Source: Branchiostoma floridae
Taxonomy: Eukaryota > Chordata > Leptocardii > Amphioxiformes > Branchiostomatidae
Assembly: GCF_000003815.2 (NCBI RefSeq)
Contig: NW_023365781.1
Span: forward strand, 118,465-182,464
Direction of reading: 5' to 3'
DNA length: 64,000 bases
Below the pieces are notes generated by a model. The model saw nothing but the letters and a program-made list of their open reading frames with translations. It searched no databases and had not been told where the DNA came from. Shown here one piece after another: positions 47,690 through 62,600 of this stretch. Numbering within the stretch: the first letter of the stretch is position 1; the number at the start of each line of letters is the position of its first letter. Both the position numbers and the translations under genes were made by a program.

Positions 47690-50420
47690 TTATTCCTAGC
47701 CTTTATGTTGGTAATGCTGGTATGTTGTTTTTTCAACACTAGTTTGAACACAGTTGTATAGGCTTTTATGTAATGTGAAATCAAATTACCCACCAAAATG
47801 GTCACCTAGATTCAAATTATGATAAGCTTGTTCATCAACAACGAGAACAAACCTCTAAAAAAACAAACTTATACACTGCATCCAGTGCTGTACATTGTAT
47901 ATATCTATATATCTATACAGTAAAGGTTTATTCATAAACGCTACATATACTATATTAGTCTATATTGTACATAATATAAGATGCATATTGTGTGTCGTAA
48001 AATGTAACACAGACATCAGGAATATCTGCAATAAACACTGATGTGGACTGTTTATGACATCATTGATATTACCTTTGCTACTCATTATGAGTTGTGTTTT
48101 TTCCTTCTTCACCTTCCCATATCTTTTCAGTATTACCGATATCTGAGTAGATTTCAATATGTCAAGTACCAAGGTTAAGATAGGTTTGAAATTGATTATA
48201 AAACAGTCACTTGTCAGGTCCATAAAATACTGCTGGATATCATTTACTTTTTTTTGCAATTTGGAAAACAGAAACCTCTTTCCTATCTTTTTCAAGGAAT
48301 ATAAGGTAAATCTTAGTCTACCTTGGTCAAACTCAGAGAACTAAATATAAAACTTCTCCCAATGTTACCCAAAAATGTATTTACATATATGTGTATTAGA
48401 TGAAAATATCTGATGACATAAAGTTACATGTAGTATCAATCAGTTATGTAGTTACATGTTAGTATCAAACATAGACATAATTTTGATAAAATGTGGTCAA
48501 AATATTGAAAGGGAAAATTAAGCCCTTACCTGTACAGGACAGGGTATGAATAAACATGATGAACTGACTTGATACTGTTATTCCAAGGATTGGTTATTCT
48601 TAACATACATCCTAGCTCAATGAATTCATTTTATTGCAACAAGGGGCTAAATTTAAGACTTATCTCTAAAAGCAGTTCTGCTTTGACTTAGTTTGAGGTA
48701 GTTTACTCCCTGTTTGTATCACACCTTTGTGGTGATTTCTGAATAATGGCCCGCCCAACCCTATCACTGCACCTGAGACCTCCGTCCATGAGGCGTCGCC
48801 AAAAATGTTGACCTTGTAGACGGCAAATAAACGTTCCCGTCGTCCTCTAGTCTAAAACCTGACCTCGGCAGGTGTGTGGGGATCAAAACACCTATAGGTT
48901 TCAGAGGGTTTCGACTGACTTGTCGTGTGCCGTAGGGGCCTACCATTCTTGTTTTGTTGAAGGTGTTTCAAATTTTGCACCAGCATCTGACCTTAAACTT
49001 TACCATGTAATTACTGTAACACTCACGCCCGTATTGGTTACTGTTAAGACGGCGTCACAATAGAAAGGAGGTGTGACTGGCAAGGTAAGTGGCGGTTCAA
49101 CGGTCTCACTTAGGTTGGAAGTGTTGCACCTATCTTATGCATAGACCTGAAAGGAATTGTTATTTTTAACACCACACTAAGGGAGCTAAGTGCTGTAGAC
49201 TCTGTCCCTTGAATTTGTAAACTTGCACTTTAATATGTGGACCTTAAATGTAAACAATTGCTTTACCGGAAGGCCTTGGGCCACACAGAGATACAACGTA
49301 ATACCATGCTTATGCTACAAGCTTGCACAGGTCTCCAGCTATCTAAATGTAGACATAGAGGCACAGAGATGAGAAAAGTAGAGAAATGTACTTTGCACCG
49401 CATTGCTGCAGCGCCCAGTTGCTCCGTGACCTCAAGCCATCAAACACTGAAACTTGGAACGGAGCCAAAAATGACAACGTTGAGCACAAAGGAATAGAAA
49501 ATGTACCTGAATATGACGCTGTTTCATGTACCGTTAACTTACGCTGTAAACTGACATTTGAAACCGAAGTTTGTGTAGATTATAGCTATACTCTGGAACT
49601 TTTACAATAGAAGCCTATGACCATGCCTCTTTGTTTTGCGGCTCGCTGTTCTGTAATATTGGTCGTTTGGAATACCGCCTGCAGGTGTAACGTTATCGTA
49701 GGATCATTGTAGCAGGGTATACTGCACCTAACGTTACATACCGTGAGGATGCATGCGTGCAACCACTGACACAAATATTCACATTGAAGTATTGTTCCCC
49801 GGGGATTGCAGTAATGTCTGTTGTTCGTATTGAGATGGTGGGAACATATCATGATTGTATCGTGAGGTAGCGACCCGTAATAAGTCGTACGTACTAGGTA
49901 AACAACAGCCCCTCCCACCACGGCACGAAACATTATCTGTACTAGTAATAACTTGTTACCCCTTTGATCACTTGATATCCTCTTTGAAAGATTTATTGCC
50001 CCTGCAGTTCCAGAGCAAACTGCTACTTCGGAGGGGACATAGCTTCACCACCTTTCCTTACATGAAACGCTATCTGCTACAAAAAAATATCATAACCTTA
50101 GATAGAATATCCTGGATGAAAGATACAAAACCGGAAGCTCTGCTGCTGCACCAAGGTCACATGCCAGGGGCACCAAAATCAACCCTGACCTTCGTATCTC
50201 CAAGGACTTTCTAAAAAACTACAAACATACCAAATATCATAACAATCCATTCGCAAGTTCTAAAGTTATATATATCCTGAAAGACAAACAAGCAGATATA
50301 CACTGTCACAGAGGACAACTACTACACACTGTCAGCCTGACACACAGACACACCACAAAACATACCTAAATTTTTAATGGAGATAACAATACTGATAACG
50401 TTAAATGCACGTTTGCACAG
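47690..50420. other. Interval between SNAP47 and the Death/TIR gene
   Basis: Holds the SNAP47 3' untranslated region and the upstream region of the next gene. A copy of a dispersed repeat lies at about 50086-50285 (caccaaaatcaaccctgac ... taccaaatatcataacaatc), related to the tandem block at 59880-60540. Open frames near 49237-49610 and 49855-50214 show no recognisable domain, and unseen 5' exons of the Death/TIR gene cannot be excluded. Confidence 0.5.
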
Positions 50421-50667
50421 ATGGATAACTATTTCCACGTCGTCGTGGGCAACGCCAGAGACAAATGGAAAGAAATCGGCCGCAGACTAGGTCTGAGCGA
50501 AACAGACATCTCGGCAATAGACGAAGAGGAGCGCGGAGACACGACAGAAGGGTGCAGAAAGGTGCTGAACAAGTGGAGACAGATGAACGGACACAACGCG
50601 ACTGTTGATGTACTCAAGCAGGCTTTCATCGAACTGGAGCGGAGAGACGTCGTGGATTTGTTAGAAC
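50421..50667 (+). CDS. Death-domain exon
   Basis: Encodes residues 1-82. The KWKEIGRRLGLSETDISAID and VLNKWRQMNG...LKQAFIELERRDVVDLLE pattern is the classic six-helix Death domain (helix 2 and helices 5-6). Donor gtgagt. In metazoans such domains pair with other Death domains of apoptotic or Toll/IL-1 adaptors. Confidence 0.92.
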
Positions 50668-53600
50668 GTGAGTATGTTGGAAAATAAAGAATAAAATGAC
50701 TTCATTTCTCATTATATCAAAATGAAGTAATGTCTTCGTCGATGGTAAATGGAATTTCTGTATTCCAGTGAAAGGCATCATGAGGCAAATCACTTGATAA
50801 CAAAGTTCTTTATATACACGTACAAAGAGAGAAAGAGATATGATACCCAGCCGCCTGTCATGTTCCTCGCGGTGATACTAACTTGTTCTACTTCGCATTG
50901 CAGCTAGGTGTCGCTCATCTACTCCAGTCATAAACACCGATGTGGGGGGATATGAACTCAGTCACGTTTGGTACCGTATTTGCCACACTAGAACAGCGAC
51001 ACCTAGCTGGAGTAGAAAGCAGAACTACTTTGTATTGTCTAGTAGTATCTAGTACGACCTTAAAATGAGACGAAGATATTGTACTGCAATATTAATGCAC
51101 ATTTCCTTTCCATCTTCAGTTTATAAAACATAACGAGATCTCTTTGTTTTTCATACAAAAAAGAGGCTGATATTCATGAAGCAGATGAAGGTATGCATGA
51201 AGCAGCGAGGCGGAAAGCTGAACTTCGACACTCAGGTAATTTTCGCAAGAACCTTGCTATTTCTAAAAATCACATGTAATTTTCGAATATCACTGAGAGA
51301 ATGTGACGAGTAATAGTTTATTAAACCCGGAAAACTTGTAACGACTAACGTGCCTCCTGGTAGCCATTCGGAGGGCTGAATTGCGGGGCTATTTACAACA
51401 GCAAGTCGAATTCTTACAAATTACTGTCATTGTAAGTGACATATTTAAACAATGATTGATTCAATGATTGATATCGATTCCATTACAGAAGAACTTTTTT
51501 GCTATGATCGCATCTATGCATCACATTTGTGTGGTAGCCTTCACTCTTTCTCTCTTTTAAAGGGCCCAGCCTGTTCATCATACACGCTGGTGAGGACAAG
51601 GAACCATTTGTCCGACCGCTTTACAAAGCTCTACTGGATCAGAACTTACCTGAGGAGGAGATCTTCTTTGATGAGGTGTCAATCAGCCCAGGAGAAAACA
51701 TTTCAGATAAAATCATGTCCACTCTTGAAAGTGAGAGTTTGAAGCTGGTTACTATTGTAGTGAGTAATCACCTGATAGACAAGTACTGGCCTAGACTAGA
51801 GTATGAACTGTCTTTGTTTCATCAAAAGAAATTCCACCCAATTTGGCTGGATCAGAACACTGACAATTTTGAAGCCTTCAGCAGAAAGGTTGGCAGCCGT
51901 TTCCCCATGTTGAAGAAGACCCTCGCTCACCGTATCCAGTATGACAACATTGCAGAGAAAGTCACAGATGTTGCTGTCAAAATTGTGCAGTTACTGTCAG
52001 GTAAGTGCCATCCAGGTAGGTGAAGTAAATAATTTAGCTGATAACTTCCATTAAAGTTTTTCCTTTATCATTATGTATGTGAATCATAATTCATCCTACC
52101 CTTCAGTAGACTGACACATTAAAAACTGTGAAATTTCAGAGTCAGTAAGTGAGTGGGTGAGTGAGATTACTTAGCTTAGTAATGCAGCATTCGTAATCGT
52201 CGAGGTAGGCAGACCTCAAATATCCAGGTGTTCAAGACGTTCCAGAGAAGGCTTCAATAATTAAGGGTTAATGACCCGCCCCGAGGTGTATATGGTGTCA
52301 TAACGCCTGGTCCTTTGCTATAACCACCGAATAAAACCACCGAGTGAGCGAAGCGAACGAGGTGGTTTTATGAGCAGGCGGGTCATTAACGTTATCATCA
52401 TATAGCCTACCCAAAGTTGCAAACTCCTGTATGACGCATAGATCCCTTGGTACTATACGTGTGAATTCCTTTGTCGAATTTCTGACAATTCACATATGTT
52501 CTTTGGTACATACATTTGTAAGGAGATTACAGATTGGAAACCAAAATTGCCACAGAAAATATTGGAAACATTGTTATGTAGTCTTTGGCTCTCTAGAACA
52601 TCAATGTTAACAGAAGGAGCCATTCCCCCCTTCTTGCAGACTGTACTTATTCCCTCTGCTCTGGCATATGTTTCGCTCATTTCAATTGGCCAATTGCCTT
52701 CATATCCTGTGTGTATCGCTCCTTCTGATTGGGTCAGAANNNNNNNNNNNNNNNNNNNNNNNNNNNNNNNNNNNNNNNNNNNNNNNNNNNNNNNNNNNNN
52801 NNNNNNNNNNNNNNNNNNNNNNNNNNNNNNNNNNNNNNNCATTCTGACCAATCAGAAAGGCGATACACGCCGGGCTGGCGGGAATCTTTGTGTTACGGCG
52901 TCATAACCAACGCGGAACGGGGCCTTCTGATTGGTCCGTGGTGCCTGGCTATATGATAATACATTTTCAATGGTATGGTCTAAGGTTTAAACACAGAACT
53001 ATAAATAATTATGAGAGTTGATGTTACTGATGGTAACGACCATTTAATGATTAAGGGTTAATGAACTGCCCGAGGTACATTCACCAATTAGGTTATAAAG
53101 TGGTTATAGCATAATCTCCAAGCAGACCTTGCGGTATAAATAAAACTCCTCTGCCGGCTAATCTCATTCCCCAGCTTATGTTACTGTCTTAAACCACCAC
53201 AAGATCTGCTTGGAAATTAGTTATAGCAAAGAACCAGGCGTTGTACCATATACACCTTGAAGTGAGTCATGAACCCCTAATTAACTTTGGATCGGCGCTG
53301 TCCACAGTATTGAAACATGAATCGTCAGAAACAAAGAGGAGTAAGCTGACCTCCTCTGCCGCTGCTTCGCCCATGGAGGATGTTACTTCTGGTACCGAAA
53401 CTGAACAAGAAAACATCACAAAGGGTGGGGGGGAGCGGGAAGCTGAGCATCAAGAATCAGGTAGTAGCCTTCACAGTATGTCCTTCTGGGATGAATGCAT
53501 TTGATATATAGTTGCATCGATGCTACTAGTAAACTCAGTTTGCATGCGGAATGTCGATGTTGTTGTTTCATAAAAACGTCATTATATACAATATTATTTA

Positions 53601-56600
53601 CAATCATAAGGTAGTACATAATAGATGTGAACTTTACAACGAGTTTGTATACAAACAAAAATCGTTGAATGCAAAAAAATCCCCTTATCATGCTACAAGA
53701 CTATTGTGGTAGCACCATTCTGTAGTGATTTCAGTTAAATCTGTCTTTCTTTCTTCCTTCCTTTCGTCCTTTCTTTTGTGCATTTTCTCTCTCTCCCTCC
53801 CTCCCTTACTACCTTCCTTCATTTCTTCCTTTTTTTTAAGGATATGTGAGTATCACGCAATCTGTTTTCTCAGCAATGCCGGCACTTCTATACCCTGACA
53901 TTGACGCACCAGGTGAACATGACCAACCACCGCCTTCCCCTGTTGCTGCTTCTGCTGTGCCTACTGAGTCTGGATCGTCCGAAAATAAGCTGAAGGAACT
54001 GAAAATTAAACGATTGAAAAAACGTACAAAGGACGAGCTCAAAATGTTAGGAAGAGCAAAAAGATTCATGTCAAAGAAGGAGGTTGAGAGAAAATGTAAG
54101 GAATACCTCCGTCGTTTTGAGAGAGATTATGCACGGATACAAGGAGTCAGGGATGGCTGTTTGCTGATGTACTTGACATTTGACCTGGTGGGCTACTTGC
54201 GAGAGTTTTGGGATGACTACACGAGCGGCGTGCTCAGTACTGAACTTACGGAGGTACTCGTCACGGATGAGATGAGGGCAGTGGTCGGACAAGACGTCTT
54301 CGTGAGGGTCATAATCCTGGAGAGAGACTATCGGCGATGGGAGAGATACCTGGAGAGGAAAGGTACGAAATGTCGGGCCGGACTTATTTGTTCCTTACAG
54401 TCTGCAAATTCGTAAATACACTAGGGAATCACCTTAGGCATTGTAGTGTGAACTGCAGTTGTTGATAAACCGATATACGTTATATGACTTAAAATCATTC
54501 TATTAACTTTTGTGCATCTGTTGTTGTAAAGAACCACACGAAAATCCCAATACTTGCTGTGTCAATAGAGTGCCATTTAATTGTTTGATGACTGATAATT
54601 CGGTAAGATGTTTACACTTAGCGTAAATATTCTCAACACAGAACAATGCACCCCGCTTTTTCAGTACTGATTGTGTCCCTGACGTTGTGATATAAATACT
54701 GGGTTGGAAATTAGTCAAGGTTATGTTATATAAACAAAGAAAAGATCAAACACAGAGTCCATTATATTTATAATAGTAAAAATCGTTAAAATGTTGGCAT
54801 TGCTGCCTCACAGGAGAAGCTGCCGATCCTCAAAAACCAGATATTCGTTCCTCTCGTTCCTCGGTATCAGTGCATACAACACAGGCAGCCACTACACCTC
54901 TCCACAGACTGATCTTCAAAATATCTCAGGAACTAACTGACAAAGATGTCCAGGTTCGTAATAATACGTTAAGTTAATGACAGTTTCTCTCCCTATGCTC
55001 TAAAATATAATTTATTCGTATAGATAACTCCCGACGTTTCTTTCATATCTGTCTCATATAAGCACCCATGTATTCTCTAAAAGTTTGTTACTAGACGTCA
55101 GTGATATTATGATCAGTTACTAGTAAATCTGTATAGTTGATTCGTTTATAATGTTTACATTGTGGTATGCTCTCCAACTTGCTGATTCACAGATTCTGAA
55201 GTGTTTCTTTATCAAGTTCAAGAACAATTAATTGGTCTCATTTTAAAACCAAGATTATTTCCCTACCGCCGTCCTCATTTCTATGAGTTTTACTCTCATG
55301 TTGATTCGATCTGTCAGTATTTCATGTATTATCTAAATGTATTTATCTATTCAATTTATTTGGCTGTATACACATTAACCAAATTCTTTACGCTGTTGTG
55401 TTGAAGTTGAAATGATTCATTTGTTTGACTGACACAGATAAAGTAATATTTTCCCTAACTGCAGACCGTAAAAGACAAAATCCGCATGGATCAGGGCGAG
55501 GACAAAATGGCTCCGTACGAAAATCTCTCGAATCTAACGGAGATCTTCAAGCAGTTGGAAGCAGGTAAGACAATCATATCAAAATCATCAATACATGTGC
55601 ATACTAATTTGTATTACAAATCTGATCAAATTAGTTAAATACTGTCGGTTGGAACTTGTTGCTATCAAGTATTCTAGCAGGGGCATTCTCACTAGAAAGA
55701 TTTAAACAACGCTTTAATTCATCTAGGTGCTCAATGGTTAGATGTAACAGATTGTTCAGTTTGATTAATGTAACCAACTGCTGTCTCGTCGATCGTCGAT
55801 CTGTGATGCTGGGGTGTTACACTTACGGCAGCTCCTTTTAGTGTAACACACTTTTAGTGTAGCTTCACAGGCTACATACTTGTACAAAACCTGTTGTGTT
55901 ACACCAAAGAGCAGTTTTCCTTGAGGACGTTCATGTATTGCTTACAAAGTATCAAAATAAAAGAGACATCTTTGATCAACGTTGTCCTGGCGATGGTCAG
56001 TCATGAAACATCCCTTTATAATCTACTAGTATTCATAGTTTCAGCATGTTATAATCGGTAAATCATCAGATGTTAGAGTTCATTTTTACACAACCAACCA
56101 AAAAAATACCTGTCGACGTTTTGAGAGTAGCTCCTGTCATCATTTTGTTGAGAAATACAGTAGGAGTTCTATGGAAAGGTTTGTACTTGAAGTTTAAGTG
56201 TAGAAAATGTTTATCAATTAATTCTCAATTTTCTCAATGGTCTCAGATAACTACCTTGGATACGACGTCGATGAGAAGGTCACCAATGCATTAAAGATGT
56301 TTGATGGTTTGGAGAATTTCGACAGACGCCATTTTGAGGTAATCTCTATGTTTATTGTCCTTAACTAAAACAGATTAATGACGTGAGAGTTGGTGAGACC
56401 CGTGAGACTAATCTAAAACCACCTCCAAAAAGCGCAAGATTTTAATGTACACTTTGTATTACAAAGATATAAAATTCTAAATGACAAGTCTCCAAATCAA
56501 TATTAACAGGAAGCGTGATATAAATACTCACGGGTAAGTCAATTGTCAGCTGTATGTCACATACATAAGCCTCAATGTAGCAGGTGTATAGTCGAGCCTT

Positions 56601-59600
56601 TTGGGACTTAGTACGTGTAGTCTCCTGAAGCCTGCCTTGGATGCAAAAATGCTAGTACTTTTGTCAAGTTGTCCTCGGTTCAAACGTGTTCACACATTGC
56701 CATGTAATTGCTTTGTTGCAGATGGATATTGAGAACGCCAAAGAAAACATAGACTTTGTCGGCAGGGAGAAAGACATGGACAACTTAAAGAACAGAATCA
56801 CTGAAGGGGACTATGGACATGTGAAAGTAGGACATATTCCAATCAACGCTTTTTATTGTTTTTATTTATGTAAAGGAGTCTACAATGGGCTTATCATATA
56901 AACTAGCTATCAACTTAACGTTATGCAAAATAAATCAAGGAACTGAAATACTCAGTCACTGATGAAAAAATTGTTTCGTACAAAAATGCATTACGTAACA
57001 CAATTGCTAATGAACAATCTGGAACCTTGCGTATCATTTATCGAGTTATTATTATACTTGTCAACATACACATGCATAGTCAGTGACCACTTGTTTTTCA
57101 TAAATCCGCTGATCGGCACAAGTAGATATAATCTTACCGCCTGTGATCTGGAATTGCCAAGCTAAATAACGCATGTTTCAGCAAGGAGCTTTCATCGAGA
57201 TTTCAGGCAAAGGTGCCCAAAACAATGATGAGTGTTAAGCTAACAATTGCATGTAAGTCTACATATTATTACACCGACACCTGGGCAATGCTTTCTGAAT
57301 CCATATTGAAACATGACCTTCTTATCCTACAGATCATATGGATCAACGGGTTTCCTGGCGTTGGGAAGACCACCTTTGCTCACCATCTATGCCTGCAGAT
57401 GGAGCAGAGAAGGAGGGAGATTTTCATCAGCTTAGCAAAGGTAAATTAAAAACGCTATTATTTATTTCGTTTGCAACAGGGGGTTGTGGTGCTAACCATT
57501 GAGGTCCCAAAATGGATGGCAGTAACTTTTTGCTGGTTGGTTTAATTGTTTGATTGATGTGTATTAAACGAAAATGGTTAATCACGTAAGGTTTGGTGTT
57601 GAATGTTGCCTAGGTAACAAGTGTAGACAACATGCTTACTTTGATCATGCGAGAATTTGGAGTCACTGAGATCAACGGCGACGGCAACACGCAAGTAGAA
57701 GCAACGGTGGCGCATCTCATAGGGACTCGTGACGGTGAAGGTAAAACATCAATCACGGCACACTCTGCACTCTGAAGACACGTGTTCTACTTTTTTGTAT
57801 AAACCAAGAAACGTGTTTCAATTTTGTTTTTAAAGTAGGGCTTTTTGATTCATCTTTATCTCAAGTTCCTATTCTTTAAAGTGTTGGTCGTGTTTCGTCA
57901 ATCTGGTATTCATTCCTAATCTCCATTTCAGCCTTTTTTTTACACACAAGTTCTACTTTATAACAAAAAATCACCATGATCATATAACGCAGGTACCGAA
58001 TCGCATAACGATACAAACTGTATAAGATACAAATTCATACCGATACAAATACATATTCAATACATATAAAGATAGATCCCACGAAGTTAGCCTGGGCTGC
58101 AGCTAGAGAATGAACAAAATACATGTAAATGAACACAAATTTAGGGATGTTACGATATCAACATCAACATAGAAAGATCTCTTACGTTAAATTGGTATGA
58201 TTGAGGAAGTTTCCTATTTCTGTGTGAGCATCTACTCTTTGCCATGTACACACCTGCAGATTTCTCCCTCGTCCTGGATGATGCTGACAGTCTGTTAGAG
58301 GCGGCGGAGTCTCGACGTAGATTCGTCGGCTTTCTGGCAAAGGTCCAAGACAAGCAAAATCCAAAGGTACAAGTGGAACAATTCTTGTATCGTATCCAAC
58401 GCCTCCATCCGATCTTGGCAATTCATGGACGTTAATGTGATCATCGGCGCGCATTAATTATAATCCATTTCCAGAAACCTTTTTTGACCATACTGTAAAT
58501 CGCACAAACCAGTATTAAAACAAGAGTTCGTAGACCTCAGGCCTGCATGAAATGTATTGGGTTTCTGTAGACCTATTGTGTATTTTTGCCTTAATGTCTG
58601 TAGTACGTGGTTGGAAAAATGAGCTTTTTACCCTGTTGGTTGTGCACCATGCAAAAGTCTGAAATTCCATTTTCTGAATTTGTAAGTTTGGACATGGATG
58701 AACATTACTTATTTTGGATTTCTTAAGTATGTAACCAACCACAGTACCTTGAAGTTGTTGAGACGCAACCTTTTTTTGTCTCAGATGGCCCATGTACATG
58801 TAGTTACTCTGTCACATGATATATTCAGTACTAATATCTTCCTATTTCAATGTACTGACCTAATGCAGCTGCTAAATCTCCTTGGTTTGTGTTCTTCCAA
58901 TGATATTCATTAAAGATTTATTTCTGGGGTGTTATTCACTTGACATCGGAAGGTTACTTGCATAATTTCACCAATGATACTTTTATAGTAGTTCCATAGA
59001 CATTAGACAATATGAATAGTGCTGGCCCCCATGATGCAGCAGCAACAGTTAGTCCCCAGGGTGGTATGATATTTTCATTCAATCCATCCAACCCAAATCT
59101 AAATCTCCTGTAGTATCTAAGCCAAATTTAACAGCATAATTTACTATGAACAATGTCCTTGTCAATCCCATTTATAGATGGCAAGCTGCTGGCAATGGAA
59201 GCTTTGAAAACTTCAGAAGCTGTTGTAGTCAGAGCAAACACCCAGCAAACATCCCCCCAAACCAATGAGCAGTTGCTTAGAAGGGGAATTTCATCATATA
59301 TTTGCCGCGACAAAATGCAACAAACGATACTGAATTTAAAACAGAACCAAGCTAAGCCTCCACCACTTAACCCTGCCTGTACTATAGATTAAGCAGGCCC
59401 AAAAAGCAAGCGAATATGACTAGCCCAAAACTACAAATTACCTGTATACAGTATGGAATTGGAAATGGCATTACCAAAGAAACAAAAAGAAACACAGGAC
59501 AAATCATACACATACCTTTCTCTTATGCCCACGCTCTATACAGTTCTCCTCCACATTAGAAAATTGCATCTTCTTCTGTTTAAGTTCAAGTTCAACCATG

Positions 59601-62600
59601 ATTGCCAACAGGGTAAAGGAACTTGTACCAGAACTTTAAACTCAGTACTATACAGCTCTAGAAACACCACAAAGAGTAATAAGCAAACTCCAATTATACC
59701 TGACCAACAGATATATCATCTGGTACACTCCCGTCATCTGGCACACCGTCAGTGCCACTAAGATAGGGGATACAAAGTAACCTGATACATTGAAGGTTGC
59801 CCCAGGCCAGATGATGGTTCTACACCCAACCGTAATCTGTTTTCAGAACCAAGCAGATATTGGGAGGATGCCCCAACCACACCAAAACAGGGTCAACCTA
59901 TACAGTATCAAGTTCAAGCACTAGGAGGCCCAAAATCAAACCTCACCACCAGGACACCACCAACAACTCACGTACCAAATAGCAACACAATGGCACCTTG
60001 CGTTCCGGAGATACAGCGCACGCCCCGTGCCCGCACAAAAGGTAACCTAAAATGTCAAGTTCAAGCACCAAGGGCGCCAAAATCAAAATTGAGAATTATT
60101 CAGCCACCGCCGACACATGTGCCAAATATCATCGCGCCCGCACCAACCGTTCAGAAGATATAACTCCGGAAATACCCCTCCCGGACACAAAATTCGACCT
60201 GCCGCGTCAAGTTCAAACGCGACAAGGCCCAAAGTCAATCCTAGGCAACAGGCAACAACTTCCCACACATGCACCAAAAATCGTCGCAATGGTGTGTATC
60301 GTTCCGGACACACAGCGCCAAAAGTGCCCCCAAAACACCAAAAATGCCACCTGCAATGTCAAGTTCAAGCGCCAGGAGGCCCAAAATCAAACCTGAGTGT
60401 CAAGCCACCACCCCCAACCCACGTACCAAAAATCGTCGTGCTCGCACCATCCGTTCTCGAGATACAGCGCCCTAAATCCCCAGCTTCCAAATTTTCCCAC
60501 GCCCGTGAAAACCATACCTGCATACATGCAGGTAATGAGCACATATGTGCCGAAAATATCTGATACAAAGTAAAAGAAGATGTAAAAGACCAAAAATGAA
60601 AAATCTATCGTTTGGTTACTACATTCTGTGTGTTTAGTCATTTGTTCAACCTTCTTGACCACTTAGATTTCACAATGAAGGTAATATTTTGGCAAAACGT
60701 TTTTTATTTGCACACTCGCATCAGTTTGTATGTTCTCAGAGCATGTCATCCATGTAATCATTTTTTTGGTACAAGGCTTTACAGAGAAAACGTACACCAG
60801 GCGTCACACGTTGTTTTAGGGCCCGGTTACATTCGTCATATCGCAAACTTATGGCATTTTTGGTATAGTCGTTCCACTGGCTTGTAATCATGGAAAAGGA
60901 TTTATCCTTTATGTGCGATTGGTTGGTTTTTCACAGCCTGCTTGAAAAGTCTACGGAATCAAATCGTGCGGCGGCCTTCGATGAATATGACCTTGCCGAT
61001 ACAGGCAAAGCTATCGGTATAGACTTCATTTTCAGTTTCACTGTGTCAAGGACAACTTCTGTTAACGTAGCAAAATACGAACATTCACAATGAATTAATG
61101 ATAATCTGATGTGTAGGTTCACGTCATCGTGACATCACGATCCTCCGTTATGAGCGGACCAGGCCTGGGTGACGTCCCATCATTGGAAGCGACCATAGTC
61201 AACTTGGAGGAACTGGCAGACCACGATGGCACAGACCTGGTGAGGAGACTTGCGGGGAAGAGCAATATCACAAAGGAGGAGGCCCGTGAAGTCTGTAAAA
61301 GGTGGGTTAGATAAGGAGTGCTTTGGACTTCAGTCGAAGAAGTTACAAAACTACCATATGCATTTCTATATATTCTGACGTACTCGTAGTTTAAATATCA
61401 TAAGTTTACCAAAACCTGACGTTTCATACGGAGATATTTAGTGCTATATGCAACATAACTGTCGCGGCGTATTTTTGTTTTGAAACATATTGTCCGCAAT
61501 AGAATAGAGGTAAAATAAAATTCAGAAAGTATAACCTGCCAGCATTCAGAAAAATGTAATCTGCTAAACTTTAGCGCTCGATATTACTATACAAAATTAT
61601 GGATGACGTGACACAACAAGCGGGTAACCCATAAAAGTTTGGTGGATTCTAAGGATTTATGTTGCACTGCTCAGCAAATACTTCTTGTACCAATATTATC
61701 TTTATAGCACACTTGCAATATACAACATGTATACATGAAGAAATGTTATCACTACCTGGATGTCTAACCTTCGTCGACGTAAACACACAATTCCCTTTTC
61801 AAGCCTACTTCTTCACGTATTCTCATTATCCACATGCATTACTGCATAATACAGTACACAACATAATATCAATATCATTTTGCCACATAGGTGTAAAGGC
61901 TGGCCGCTTGCCATCAGAATAGCCTGTGGCGCCATTCGGAAGGACCATCTGCGACCGGCAGAGATGATAAAACAGCTGGAGAATCTAACGGTAAAACTAA
62001 TATGTAATATGTATACTTAGTCATGGAACAGGGTATAAGTGTTTTACAGGATAAAAGATAAGTCGTATCATTTTTTTCGACCAGTCTTCTGGCCTTCTTC
62101 AAGATAGCTCAGAACATGTGACCCCCCGGAAGCGTGACGAGGCAAAAGATGGTTGGGAGTCGGTATCGTCCCCGTCCCATAGACACAATGTAGCATTTTT
62201 TTGTCAGAATTTGGCCGCTTCTACTTGATGCTTTGATGTTTTGGCAATTATGTACCCTGCGTCCAAGGTGGTCATCTTTAAACATACTTAGAGAATGTCA
62301 ATAAAGAATGGCGCCTCGAAAACCCCAGGATCCCTTTATGTATTCATACGATTTTCCTAGCATTTCTCCGTTACTGGTTAGAAAGATATCTTTCCATCAT
62401 ACATTTTCAGGAGATCGGAGACATTCGTGGTTTCCTGACCGACGTAGTCAGCACTTTGAGCAGAGAGCTGCTGGCCACACTGAAGTTGGTCTCCGTCTTT
62501 GCCGGGCCTTTCACTGTTGAATCTGCCTGTATTATCAGCGGGAAGCCTGACCAGCTGTACCAAGTATGGGGCCATCTTAGGGAGCTGAGGACCCGCAGTC

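Noticed and set aside
49237-50214. Open frames upstream of the Death domain as extra N-terminal exons
   Set aside because: No recognisable domain; part overlaps a dispersed repeat; the Death exon has its own ATG at its first base.
59453-60563. Proline/lysine-rich open frames as a possible coding exon
   Set aside because: They follow the tandem repeat, lie between phase-matched NB-ARC exons that join directly, and show no domain.
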